This document shows positions 26,601 through 34,758 of a DNA stretch of 64,000 nucleotides, one piece after another. The notes below the pieces were generated by a model that did not search any database, was not told the origin of the DNA, and saw only the letters and a list, made by a program, of their open reading frames with translations. Origin of the DNA: Bryobacterales bacterium (GTDB taxonomy: Bacteria > Acidobacteriota > Terriglobia > Bryobacterales > Bryobacteraceae). The stretch spans positions 1 through 64,000 of the forward strand of contig JAIXKK010000183.1 of assembly GCA_026954325.1 (NCBI GenBank). Reading direction: 5' to 3'. Position numbers and translations under genes: made by a program. Numbering within the stretch: the stretch's first letter is position 1; every line of letters starts with the position of its first letter.

Positions 26601-27269
26601 ATGGGACAGGATCTGAATCCGGCCGAACTCGTCGCGGCGCAACTGGCGTCGACACCGGCAGCCTGTCTCACGTGCAGTTTCCAGGCCGAGGACATGGTGG
26701 TGCTCCACCTCGCTCGCAAGGCGCGGCCGGACATCCCGGTGCTGTTTCTCGAAACGGGCTATCACTTCGCGGAGACCTACGCATACCGCGACCGCTACAC
26801 GCGCGAGTGGAATCTTCATCTGATCAATCTGGCGCCGGCCACGACGGTTGAGCAGCACGAGACGGAGTTCGGAAAGCTGTACCAGTTGAAGCCCACCCAA
26901 TGCTGCCAGATTCGCAAGGTAGAGCCGCTGTTCCGAGGCTCGAGTCCGTACAGCCTCTGGCTCACGGGTCTTCGGCGCGAGCAGTCGCCGACGCGCGCCG
27001 GCCTCCAGCAGGTGGAGACCCATGTTCTCCCTGACGGCCGCGGCATTCTGAAGGTCAGCCCGCTCGCGGCGTGGACCAATAAAGATGTCTGGGCATACCT
27101 GAAAGCGAACGCCATCGATCCGCTTCCGCTCTACGGCAAGGGCTACACGAGCATCGGCTGCGAGCCGTGCACGCAACTGCCGCTCGATCCTGAAGATCCG
27201 CGCTCCGGCCGGTGGGCGGGCGCGGGCAAACTCGAATGCGGGATTCATACGTTTTCCGGGAAGCGCTAA
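26601..27269 (+). CDS. cysH: Assimilatory APS reductase (4Fe-4S type)
   Basis: 222 residues from ATG 26601, directly after the cysN stop. It has the two Cys pairs that bind a [4Fe-4S] cluster, Cys101-Cys102 (PTQCCQ) and Cys187/Cys190 (GCEPC), plus the catalytic Cys213 in the C-terminal ECGIH. The paired-Cys pattern is that of enzymes that reduce APS directly to sulfite, unlike PAPS reductases of E. coli type. This fits the loss of APS-kinase activity in the neighbouring CysN. No sulfite reductase gene is in the window. Confidence 0.95.
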   Translation: MGQDLNPAELVAAQLASTPAACLTCSFQAEDMVVLHLARKARPDIPVLFLETGYHFAETYAYRDRYTREWNLHLINLAPATTVEQHETEFGKLYQLKPTQCCQIRKVEPLFRGSSPYSLWLTGLRREQSPTRAGLQQVETHVLPDGRGILKVSPLAAWTNKDVWAYLKANAIDPLPLYGKGYTSIGCEPCTQLPLDPEDPRSGRWAGAGKLECGIHTFSGKR

Positions 27270-27284
27270 GAGGGAGGACCTTTG

Positions 27285-28037
27285 ATGACTACACTGGCAG
27301 GATTCCTGATTGCGCTCACCATCGGCCTCACCGGCATCGGCGGCGGCGTGCTCACGGCTCCCGTATTGCTGCTCTTCCTCGGAATGCCCGCTCCCCTGGC
27401 CGTGGGAACGGCCCTGGTGTTTGTCGCCATCGTGAAACTGTTTGCGGCCCCTATGTTCGTCATCCGCAGGCAGGTGAACTACCGCGTCTTGAGCCTGCTG
27501 CTTGCGGGAGGGATTCCCGGAGCGTTGATCGGCAGCGTCCTGCTTGAGAGACTGCATACCAAGGGGCTCAATGGGCCACTGCTGCTGCTGTTGGGCCTCA
27601 CCATCGTCTTCTCGGCTTCCATCAACTTCCTGCGCAAACAGGCGGGCGCGGTAACCGGCGCCGGCAAGTCAAGGCGCCTTCCGTTTATCTCGCTGCCCAT
27701 CGGCATCGAGGTCGGCTTTTCCAGCGCCGGCGCCGGGGCGCTCGGGTCCCTGGCGTTGATGCATTGGACGACCCTCACCGCCGCGGAAGTGGTGGGCACG
27801 GACATCCTGTTCGGCTTCGGCTTGTCCGTTGCCGCGGGCTCCGTTCATCTCTCCAACGGCGGCGTCGATTCCAACGTCCTCCGGCTTCTCTTGTTGGGCG
27901 GGGTGCCGGGTTCCCTGCTCGGCGCGTGGCTCGCCACCATCTTCCCTACACGCGTGCTGCGCAAGGGACTCGCCGTGTGGCTGATCTACCTGGGCGCGAA
28001 TCTCTGCTGGCGGGGCATCGGAGCGCTGGCGCACTAA
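27285..28037 (+). CDS. TauE/SafE-family membrane transporter
   Basis: 250 residues, strongly hydrophobic with about seven to eight membrane segments. The N-terminal GLTGIGGGVLTAPVLLLF and the internal repeat GFSSAGAGALGSLALM are the two halves of the TauE/SafE (DUF81) duplication. The ATG at 27285 has GGAGG 8 bases upstream. Family members are thought to export sulfite or sulfonates or to import sulfate. Its place 15 bases behind cysH makes sulfur-anion transport, either sulfate uptake or relief from excess sulfite, the likely role. Confidence 0.9.
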   Translation: MTTLAGFLIALTIGLTGIGGGVLTAPVLLLFLGMPAPLAVGTALVFVAIVKLFAAPMFVIRRQVNYRVLSLLLAGGIPGALIGSVLLERLHTKGLNGPLLLLLGLTIVFSASINFLRKQAGAVTGAGKSRRLPFISLPIGIEVGFSSAGAGALGSLALMHWTTLTAAEVVGTDILFGFGLSVAAGSVHLSNGGVDSNVLRLLLLGGVPGSLLGAWLATIFPTRVLRKGLAVWLIYLGANLCWRGIGALAH

Positions 28038-28123
28038 AAGCCGGCGCCGGCCGGCGAGGCTCCGCCGCTCGGGCGAAGTTCCTGAAAAATGGCTCATACT
28101 GAGTGCGGAGGATCAGTAAGAGC

Positions 28124-29029
28124 GTGGAGGATTGTTTCGGCGGCATCGAAGCCGGGGGTACGAAGTTCGTGTGCGCCGTGGGAACCGGGCCATCGGACCT
28201 GCGAGAACGTGCGGAGTTTCCCACCACCTCGCCGGAAGAGACCATCCGCTCCGCGGCCGCATTCTTCAATGCCTGCTCCCGCGGCGGAAAGCTGAAAGCA
28301 ATCGGAATCGGCTCCTTTGGTCCCGTTGATCTTCATCCCGGCTCTCCCACGTTCGGCTATATTACATCCACGCCGAAGGAGGGGTGGCGCAACGTCGACA
28401 TCGCCGGAGCCATTCGGCAAGGTACGGGTGTTTCGCGCGTGGCATTCGATACCGATGTCAACGCCGCTGCGCTCGGAGAAGCGCGCTGGGGCGCGGCGCG
28501 GGGCCTCGATACGTTCCTCTACCTCACCATCGGCACGGGGATCGGCGGAGGGGGCATGGTGAATGGCAGGCTGCTGCATGGCCTGCTCCATCCGGAAATG
28601 GGCCACATGCGCGTGCCCCATGACCGGCAGGCGGATCCATTCGCAGGCTGTTGCCCCTGGCACGGCGATTGCCTCGAAGGATTGGCCTCGGGAGAAGCGA
28701 TGCGGCAGCGATGGGGAATGCGCGGCCAGCGGATTCATCCGGATCACGCCGCCTGGCGCCTCGAAGTCGAGTATCTCGCCCATGCCGTGGTGAACCTCAT
28801 CTGCTCCATGTCCCCGCAAAGGCTGGTGCTCGGGGGCGGGGTCATGCAAGGGCTCAATCTGCCGGCGCTCCACTCGGCCGTGCGAGGATTGCTGAATGGT
28901 TACTTGCAATCCGCACTCATCCTCGACCGCATTGAGGATTACATCGTCCGCCCGCAATTGGGCGCCGATGCCGGAGTGCTGGGAGCCATCGCGCTGGCTT
29001 GGAACGGGAATTCAGACATCCGCCCGTGA
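28124..29029 (+). CDS. ROK-family fructokinase/mannokinase
   Basis: 301 residues from a GTG at 28124, chosen because GGAGGA lies 11 bases upstream and the protein then opens with FGGIEAGGTKFVCA, the usual start of this subgroup; a GTG at 28103 is possible. The catalytic block TDVNAAALGEARWG and the zinc cluster HPEMGHMR...CCPWHGDCLEGLASG are complete. The last is specific for fructokinase/mannokinase-type ROK enzymes. It phosphorylates fructose or a similar hexose. Confidence 0.85.
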   Translation: MEDCFGGIEAGGTKFVCAVGTGPSDLRERAEFPTTSPEETIRSAAAFFNACSRGGKLKAIGIGSFGPVDLHPGSPTFGYITSTPKEGWRNVDIAGAIRQGTGVSRVAFDTDVNAAALGEARWGAARGLDTFLYLTIGTGIGGGGMVNGRLLHGLLHPEMGHMRVPHDRQADPFAGCCPWHGDCLEGLASGEAMRQRWGMRGQRIHPDHAAWRLEVEYLAHAVVNLICSMSPQRLVLGGGVMQGLNLPALHSAVRGLLNGYLQSALILDRIEDYIVRPQLGADAGVLGAIALAWNGNSDIRP

Positions 29030-29038
29030 TGCGATAAT
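29011..29038 (+). promoter_or_regulatory. Candidate promoter of gdhA
   Basis: TTCAGA, a 16-base spacer and GATAAT (5 of 6) end just inside the first possible ATG. A start near 29045 would give a 40-base leader holding the AAGGAG ribosome site of the TTG start at 29088. Confidence 0.4.
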
Positions 29039-29087
29039 GACAGATTCAGACCTGAGTTCAGGGCCTGAGTATTCCAAGGAGTCCACG

Positions 29088-30437
29088 TTGAGTCCAACTC
29101 TCCATGTCGAGCAAGTCCTCGAAACTATTAAGAAGCGCAACCCCGGTGAACCCGAATTCCTGCAGGCGGTTGTAGAAGTCCTCCGGTCCATCACGCCCGT
29201 CCTCGAACGGCGCCCCGAGTACATCGAGGCGCGTATCCTCGAGCGGATGGTGGAGCCGGAGCGGGTTGTCATGTTCCGCGTCCCGTGGCAGGACGATCAG
29301 GGCCGGTGCCAGGTGAACCGCGGCTTCCGCATCCAGTTTTCCAGCGCCATTGGTCCTTACAAGGGCGGCCTCCGTTTTCATCCCACCGTTTACCTGGGCA
29401 TCCTGAAGTTCCTTGCCTTCGAACAGGTCTTCAAGAACTCCCTCACCACCCTTCCCATGGGCGGGGGCAAGGGCGGATCGGATTTCGATCCCAAGGGTAA
29501 GTCCGACGGCGAAGTGATGCGCTTTTGCCAGAGCTTCATGACCGAACTCTTCAAGCACATCGATCCCGACACTGACGTTCCCGCCGGCGATATCGGCGTG
29601 GGCGGGCGCGAGATCGGTTACCTGTTCGGCCAGTATAAACGTATCTGCAACGAGTTTACCGGTGTGCTGACCGGCAAGGGCCTCTCCTGGGGCGGTTCTC
29701 TCATTCGTCCGGAAGCCACCGGATATGGCTGCGTCTACTTCTGCGAGCAGATGCTCAAAACCCGCGGCGAGGACTTCCGCGGGAAGACCTGTCTCGTCTC
29801 CGGTTCCGGCAATGTGGCGCAGTACACCATCGAGAAACTCAATGAACTTGGCGCCAAGTGTATTACCCTGTCGGATTCCGAAGGCACGGTCTACGACAAG
29901 GACGGCTTCGGCCAGGAGAAGTTGAACTGGGTCATGGATCTCAAGAATATTCACCGCGGGCGCATCCGCGAGTACGTGACCAGATACCCCCAAGCCGAGT
30001 ACTTCCCGGGTAAGCGCCCCTGGCACATTCCGGCCCAATGCGCTTTTCCGAGCGCCACGCAGAATGAAATCAGCGGCGAGGACGCGGCCGAACTGGTTCG
30101 TAACGGCTGCTACCTGGTGGGCGAAGGCGCCAACATGCCGACCACTCCCGAGGGTGTCGAGCACTTCCGCGCGGCCAAGATCCTTTACGGCCCCGGCAAG
30201 GCGGCCAATGCCGGCGGCGTCGCTACCTCCGGACTCGAGATGGCTCAAAATTCCATGCGTATTTCGTGGAGCCGCGAGGAAGTGGACAGCCGGCTCAAGC
30301 AGATCATGATCTCCACACACGACGCCGCCTGCGAAACGGCCAAGGAGTACGGTTCTCCGGGCGACTACGTGACCGGCGCCAACATCGCCGGGTTCGTCAG
30401 GGTCGCCGACGCGATGCTGGCCCAGGGGCTCGTCTAG
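29088..30437 (+). CDS. gdhA: NADP-type glutamate dehydrogenase (TTG start)
   Basis: 449 residues from TTG 29088. This start has AAGGAG 6 bases upstream and gives the length of E. coli GdhA; an in-frame ATG at 29037 would add 17 residues with poor codon usage and no ribosome site. The hexameric GDH fold is clear: GGLRFHPTV, the catalytic Lys block PMGGGKGGSDFDPKGKS, DVPAGDIGVG and the NAD(P) site VSGSGNVAQY. It makes glutamate from 2-oxoglutarate and ammonia. It is followed by a GC-rich hairpin. Confidence 0.93.
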   Translation: MSPTLHVEQVLETIKKRNPGEPEFLQAVVEVLRSITPVLERRPEYIEARILERMVEPERVVMFRVPWQDDQGRCQVNRGFRIQFSSAIGPYKGGLRFHPTVYLGILKFLAFEQVFKNSLTTLPMGGGKGGSDFDPKGKSDGEVMRFCQSFMTELFKHIDPDTDVPAGDIGVGGREIGYLFGQYKRICNEFTGVLTGKGLSWGGSLIRPEATGYGCVYFCEQMLKTRGEDFRGKTCLVSGSGNVAQYTIEKLNELGAKCITLSDSEGTVYDKDGFGQEKLNWVMDLKNIHRGRIREYVTRYPQAEYFPGKRPWHIPAQCAFPSATQNEISGEDAAELVRNGCYLVGEGANMPTTPEGVEHFRAAKILYGPGKAANAGGVATSGLEMAQNSMRISWSREEVDSRLKQIMISTHDAACETAKEYGSPGDYVTGANIAGFVRVADAMLAQGLV

Positions 30438-30450
30438 CCAGCCGTAGGAT

Positions 30451-30477
30451 CGCGCCGCCCTCATGCGGGGCGGCGCG
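30451..30477. terminator. GC-rich hairpin after gdhA
   Basis: A perfect 10-bp stem (CGCGCCGCCC/GGGCGGCGCG) with a 7-base loop lies between gdhA and the next gene. It has no U tract, so it may only attenuate transcription or protect the 3' end. Confidence 0.4.
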
Positions 30478-30517
30478 GCGGCTCACACCAACCGGCCCGT
30501 ACTACCATGAGGTTTCC

Positions 30518-33487
30518 ATGAAGCCGCCAGATCTCCGCGACCAGCTTCGATACGCATACGATCCGCAATTCCGCGGACTCCACCACCTCATGGCGCGCCG
30601 CGTGCGCACCATCCTGATGGTTTCCAACCCCTATGAGTCCTTCAGCATCTCACGTGATTACTCGCTGATCCAGGATATCTACGGCGCGTCCCAACTGCTC
30701 CACCTGCAGAACGTACCGCAGATCGTTACGGCTCTTTCCGGCGAGGAAGGGTTGAGCATCCTCGACAGCGAGCACTTCGACCTCGTTCTCGTCTCCGGCA
30801 ATCTCCCCGACATGGACACCTCTGACTTCGGCCGGAGGGTGAAGGACGCCCGGCCCGGGTTGCCCGTGGTGATGGTGGTCTTCGATGGTTCCTGGTTCGA
30901 CCAGGCCTACCACGGCGCCGAACCTCCGGGCATCGACAGAACCTTTGCCTGGCGCGGCAGCGCCAATGTTCTTCTCTCGATCACCAAACTTGTCGAGGAC
31001 AGCCTCAACGTGGACCGCGACCTGAGCATCGCATCCATCGGTATTATCCTGGTGATCGAAGACGCCGTCGAGCACTATTCGCTCGTCCTGCCGCATCTCT
31101 ACTCGATGCTCATGCAGCGTACGTTTCTGTTGGCGCCGGAGGGCATCAATGAGCGGGAACGGCAGATTCGCACCCGCGTGCGCCCCAAGGTGCTCCTCGC
31201 CCGCACCTTCGGTGAAGCCGCGGCGCTGTTCGAGAAATATGAATCATCGCTGGTCGGGATCATCTCGGACCTTCACACCTTCCACGATGACCGGACAGAT
31301 CCCGAAACAGGCCCGCGATTCCTTCGCACAGTCGCCGCACGCGCGCCCGGGGTGCCTCTGCTGGTGCACTCCTCCGAGCCCGATCCCGCCGATGTGGCGA
31401 AGACCGTCGGCGCGCGTGTCCTGAGCAAACGCGGCGCCAACGTCAGAGCCGGCATCGAGCAATTCATCCTCGAGGACGTCGGCTTCGGGGACTTCGAGTT
31501 CCAACTGCCCGATGGAACCCGCGTCAAGCGCGTCCGGAATCTGTGGGAAATGGAGCAGTCGCTGCACGCTGTTCCCGACGAGTCCTTCGTGTTTCACGTC
31601 GGCCGCAACGATCTCTCGCAGTGGTTTCGCGCACGCGGCGAAATCACGCTCGCCGCCGTGCTCCGCCCGCTCACCCTGGCGGATTTCCCCACGGTGAACG
31701 CGCTCCGGGAATACGTCATCAACGCGATCTCCATCGCCCGCCGCGAAAAATACCGCGGCGCGGTCGCCGACTTCCGTCCTCCCGAATTTGATCCCGAGTA
31801 CCCATTCCTGGTGCTCGGACGCGGCTCGATCGGCGGCAAGGGGCGCGGGCTCGCCTTTGTCTTCCGGCAATTGAGCAAGTGGTCGAAGGACGACAGGATT
31901 CAGGGCATGAAGGTCCGCCTGCCCCGCACCCTGGTGATCGGAGCCGACGAATCCGACGCCTTCCTCAGAAGCAACCTCATTGACGTGACGATGCTCGACT
32001 CCACCGGCGACGCTGAAGTCCAGAGGCGGTTCGCCGGTGGAGAGTTGAACCAGCAACTCAGGGAATCGCTCGAATTCTATGTGGATCACGTGAAGGCTCC
32101 GCTCGCGGTACGATCATCCGGGCTATTGGAGGATTCCCATCGCCAGCCGCTCGCCGGGCTGTATGCCACCTACATGCTGCCCAACAATCATCCCAGCCGC
32201 GAAGTCCGGCTGCGGCATTTGATGACCGCCGTGAAACTCGTTTACGCCTCCGCCTATCTGGAGCGCCCCCGCCGTTACCTCGAAGCCATCGGCCACGATC
32301 TTACCGAGGCGCGGATGGCGGTCATTATCCAGGAGATTGTCGGACGCCGGTACGGACGCTATTTCTATCCGGCGATCTCCGGGGTGGCGCAGTCGCACAA
32401 CTACTACCCGGTCTTCCAGATGAAGCAGGAGGACGGCGTGGCGACGATCGCGCTTGGACTGGGCAAGCAGGTAGTGGAAGGCGGGGATGCCGTGCGATTC
32501 TGCCCGCGCTACCCGCGGGTCATGCCGCAGTTCCGGTCGCCCGCCGAGGTGATGCGCGTCGCCCAGCGGGAGTTCTTCGCTCTGGATCTCGATCGAAATG
32601 AAGTCGACCTGCTTCGCGGCCAGGATGCCACCCTCGTGCGCCTGCCGCTGTCGCAGGCGGAGGCGGACGGAACCCTCGCCCTCGCGGGCAGCGTCGTCGA
32701 TACGGAAGAGGACCGCATCTTCGACGGGATCGGCCGCCGCGGCAGCCGCGTCGTTACTTTTGCCCGCGTCCTGAAGCACAATCTCATCCCCCTCTGCGGC
32801 GTCCTCGACGATTTGTTCGAATCCTGCCGCCGCGACCTGGGCTTCGCCGTGGAAATCGAGTTTGCCGTGGATTATGACGTCTCGGGGAACAGCGAGCCGG
32901 AATTCTGTTTCCTGCAGATGAGGCCGCTGGTCGCCTTGCGTGAGCGCTGCGACATCCTCCTTGACGCCATTCCTCCGGAGAAACTCCTCTGCCGGTCGCA
33001 ACGCGTGCTCGGCAACGGCGCCATCGAAGGGTTGCGCGACATTGTCTATGTCGACCCCGCGTCCTTTGATCGCGGGGCGAGCGCCGACGTCGCCTCGTTG
33101 ATCGGTGAGATTAATGAGCGGCTTCGCCGCGAGCGGCGCCATTACATTCTCATCGGCCCGGGCCGCTGGGGCTCGTTTGACCCCTGGATCGGCATTCCGG
33201 TCGCCTGGCACATGATCTCCTGGGCGCGGTTGATCGTCGAGGTTCCGGCGCGCGACCTGCCGATGGAGCCATCCCAGGGGACGCACTTCTTCCACAACAT
33301 GACCTCCGCCGGCATCGGCTACTTCTCGCTGTGCGGATCGAGCGGCGAGGAGTTCGTGCGGTGGGATACTCTCCGGAGGCTGCCGGGAGAAGAGATCGCG
33401 CCGGGAATCCGGCTCATCCGTCTTGCCCACCCTCTCATCGCGCGGATGGACGGACAGGCGCAGCACGGGATCATCGCGCTGCCTTGA
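30518..33487 (+). CDS. Two receiver-like domains fused to a PEP-synthase-type nucleotide-binding module
   Basis: 989 residues from ATG 30518 (TGAGG 5 bases upstream). Residues about 30-125 look like a receiver domain without its acidic pair and with Ser93 where the phospho-acceptor Asp should be. Residues about 172-308 look like a second receiver with Glu181-Asp182, Asp251, Ser285 and Lys304, so it could be phosphorylated. From about 430 a PPDK/PEP-synthase N-terminal ATP-binding fold follows (LGRGSIGGKGRGL at 433-445, APLAVRSSGLLEDS at 527-540). The His-swivel and PEP/pyruvate TIM-barrel domains are missing, and the last 130 residues include GPGRWGSFDPWIG. It is not a complete PEP synthase. 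A signalling-controlled nucleotide-dependent role is inference; no function is known to me. Confidence 0.75.
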   Translation: MKPPDLRDQLRYAYDPQFRGLHHLMARRVRTILMVSNPYESFSISRDYSLIQDIYGASQLLHLQNVPQIVTALSGEEGLSILDSEHFDLVLVSGNLPDMDTSDFGRRVKDARPGLPVVMVVFDGSWFDQAYHGAEPPGIDRTFAWRGSANVLLSITKLVEDSLNVDRDLSIASIGIILVIEDAVEHYSLVLPHLYSMLMQRTFLLAPEGINERERQIRTRVRPKVLLARTFGEAAALFEKYESSLVGIISDLHTFHDDRTDPETGPRFLRTVAARAPGVPLLVHSSEPDPADVAKTVGARVLSKRGANVRAGIEQFILEDVGFGDFEFQLPDGTRVKRVRNLWEMEQSLHAVPDESFVFHVGRNDLSQWFRARGEITLAAVLRPLTLADFPTVNALREYVINAISIARREKYRGAVADFRPPEFDPEYPFLVLGRGSIGGKGRGLAFVFRQLSKWSKDDRIQGMKVRLPRTLVIGADESDAFLRSNLIDVTMLDSTGDAEVQRRFAGGELNQQLRESLEFYVDHVKAPLAVRSSGLLEDSHRQPLAGLYATYMLPNNHPSREVRLRHLMTAVKLVYASAYLERPRRYLEAIGHDLTEARMAVIIQEIVGRRYGRYFYPAISGVAQSHNYYPVFQMKQEDGVATIALGLGKQVVEGGDAVRFCPRYPRVMPQFRSPAEVMRVAQREFFALDLDRNEVDLLRGQDATLVRLPLSQAEADGTLALAGSVVDTEEDRIFDGIGRRGSRVVTFARVLKHNLIPLCGVLDDLFESCRRDLGFAVEIEFAVDYDVSGNSEPEFCFLQMRPLVALRERCDILLDAIPPEKLLCRSQRVLGNGAIEGLRDIVYVDPASFDRGASADVASLIGEINERLRRERRHYILIGPGRWGSFDPWIGIPVAWHMISWARLIVEVPARDLPMEPSQGTHFFHNMTSAGIGYFSLCGSSGEEFVRWDTLRRLPGEEIAPGIRLIRLAHPLIARMDGQAQHGIIALP

Positions 33488-33495
33488 GCAGCATC

Positions 33496-34701
33496 CTATT
33501 TGCGTTTCACCAGCCGGTTCGGCCTGCTCCAGACCACCCGAGCCAACAGCGCCCGTCCCTGCGCTCCCCGCTCTTTCGCCGCCTTTGAGAACATTCCCTC
33601 CGCATCCGTCACCCACGACTCTTCCGCCGACATCGCCGCCGCCCCGAAATTACCGTATGCCGCCCCACGCTCGGGCAACAGGATCCTCTCCGTGCCTCGC
33701 ATCACTTGCAACTTCTCCGGATCTACCTGCGCCAAAAACAACGGCGCCCGGTGCCGGATGACGTGATCGTTGTTCGCGCCCTTGCGCGTATATGCGAGAA
33801 AAAGCCCATCACTGTGCGCCAGCCAGTGCTGCTGCGTGTTGTAACTCCCTAACTCCCCGCCGTCGTCGAAAGTCCACTCTTTGACCGGCCGGTAGTGCAG
33901 CCCATCCTCACTCACCGTGACGTACCCCTTCAAGTCGTTCCGAATTGTGAGAAAGTACCGTCCGGCATACTTCACAACCGACGGTTCCACCAGACCGCGG
34001 ACCACGTTCAACTCATGCTCGCTTCCATGCCGCAGATACTTCAGTTCGCGCCCGTCGAACTGGAACTGAGCCACCGTCACGGAATGTGGCTCCGATGCAT
34101 TGGGCCCATGGTAAAACGGCAGCAACACGGTTCCATCGTCCATCTCCAGCCACTGCGCGCACGCGCTCCGTGCAAAGTTGAACTTTCCTTCCGCCGGCAT
34201 CCGAATCACTTTCCACGGCGTCCATTTTCTCGTGCGAGGATCGAACACCGCATACGCCGTCCGGTGCGACTGTGGTTTGTCGTCCAACTGGCGGCCCTTC
34301 TTGTCGTAGCGCACCTGCGCCCCTACCGCGATCAGTTTGCCGCTCTTGCCGTGCCACCCCGGGGTAACATCGGCCACCGCGATATCCACCGCGTCCGACT
34401 CCTTTCTCCATCCCAACTCGGGTATCTCCACCGGGCCGGTCCACGTCTTCCCGAAATCCTCTGATGTCATCATGAAGAGCCCTGAATAGTAGTCCGAGGT
34501 GAACAGATGTTTCTGGAGAGTGATGACGCTCAGCGGCGCGCCCGCTTTCCCGAACCCTGGTATCGCGGCCGGGCGTGGATGGAACCACTGCCACCGCGGC
34601 GCCGTTTGGCCGGCGAGAGTCTCCACTTTCACATCGAATGCCAGCGGTTCCGCCGCCGGGCACAGGGCAGGCAAGAGCAGCAGGGAAAGGAATGACCGCA
34701 T
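33496..34701 (-). CDS. Secreted sialidase-like six-bladed beta-propeller protein
   Basis: 401 residues from ATG 34701, which opens a clean signal peptide (MRSFLSLLLLPALCPA). The Asp-box signature of sialidases is seen in TSEDFGKTW, and the propeller repeats around it fit BNR/neuraminidase-like proteins. Catalytic Arg residues cannot be placed by eye. TATGAT stands 6 bases before the ATG with no ribosome site. It converges with the receiver-fusion gene (8 bases between stops) and lies just beyond the TonB-receptor terminator. It may release or only bind terminal sugars of glycans. Confidence 0.75.
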   Translation of the reverse strand: MRSFLSLLLLPALCPAAEPLAFDVKVETLAGQTAPRWQWFHPRPAAIPGFGKAGAPLSVITLQKHLFTSDYYSGLFMMTSEDFGKTWTGPVEIPELGWRKESDAVDIAVADVTPGWHGKSGKLIAVGAQVRYDKKGRQLDDKPQSHRTAYAVFDPRTRKWTPWKVIRMPAEGKFNFARSACAQWLEMDDGTVLLPFYHGPNASEPHSVTVAQFQFDGRELKYLRHGSEHELNVVRGLVEPSVVKYAGRYFLTIRNDLKGYVTVSEDGLHYRPVKEWTFDDGGELGSYNTQQHWLAHSDGLFLAYTRKGANNDHVIRHRAPLFLAQVDPEKLQVMRGTERILLPERGAAYGNFGAAAMSAEESWVTDAEGMFSKAAKERGAQGRALLARVVWSRPNRLVKRK

Positions 34702-34707
34702 GAAGCG

Positions 34708-34713
34708 ATCATA
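34708..34713 (-). promoter_or_regulatory. -10-like element directly before the sialidase-like gene
   Basis: TATGAT (5 of 6 consensus bases) ends 6 bases before the ATG at 34701. It overlaps no ribosome site, so the message would be leaderless. Confidence 0.4.
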
Positions 34714-34718
34714 GAACG

Positions 34719-34752
34719 AAAAGCCGGCCCCCTCTCGTGGGAGAGGGCCGGC
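34719..34752 (-). terminator. Intrinsic terminator of the TonB-dependent receptor gene
   Basis: On the minus strand a long GC-rich hairpin (GCCGGCCCTCTC paired with GAGAGGGGGCCGGC, two-base bulge, 4-base loop) begins 6 bases after the receptor stop and is followed by TTTTCGTTCT. Confidence 0.8.
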
Positions 34753-34758
34753 GGTCAA

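Noticed and set aside
28896..29036. An earlier gdhA start upstream
   Set aside because: The extra sequence lies inside the fructokinase gene in another frame, has poor codon usage and no ribosome site.
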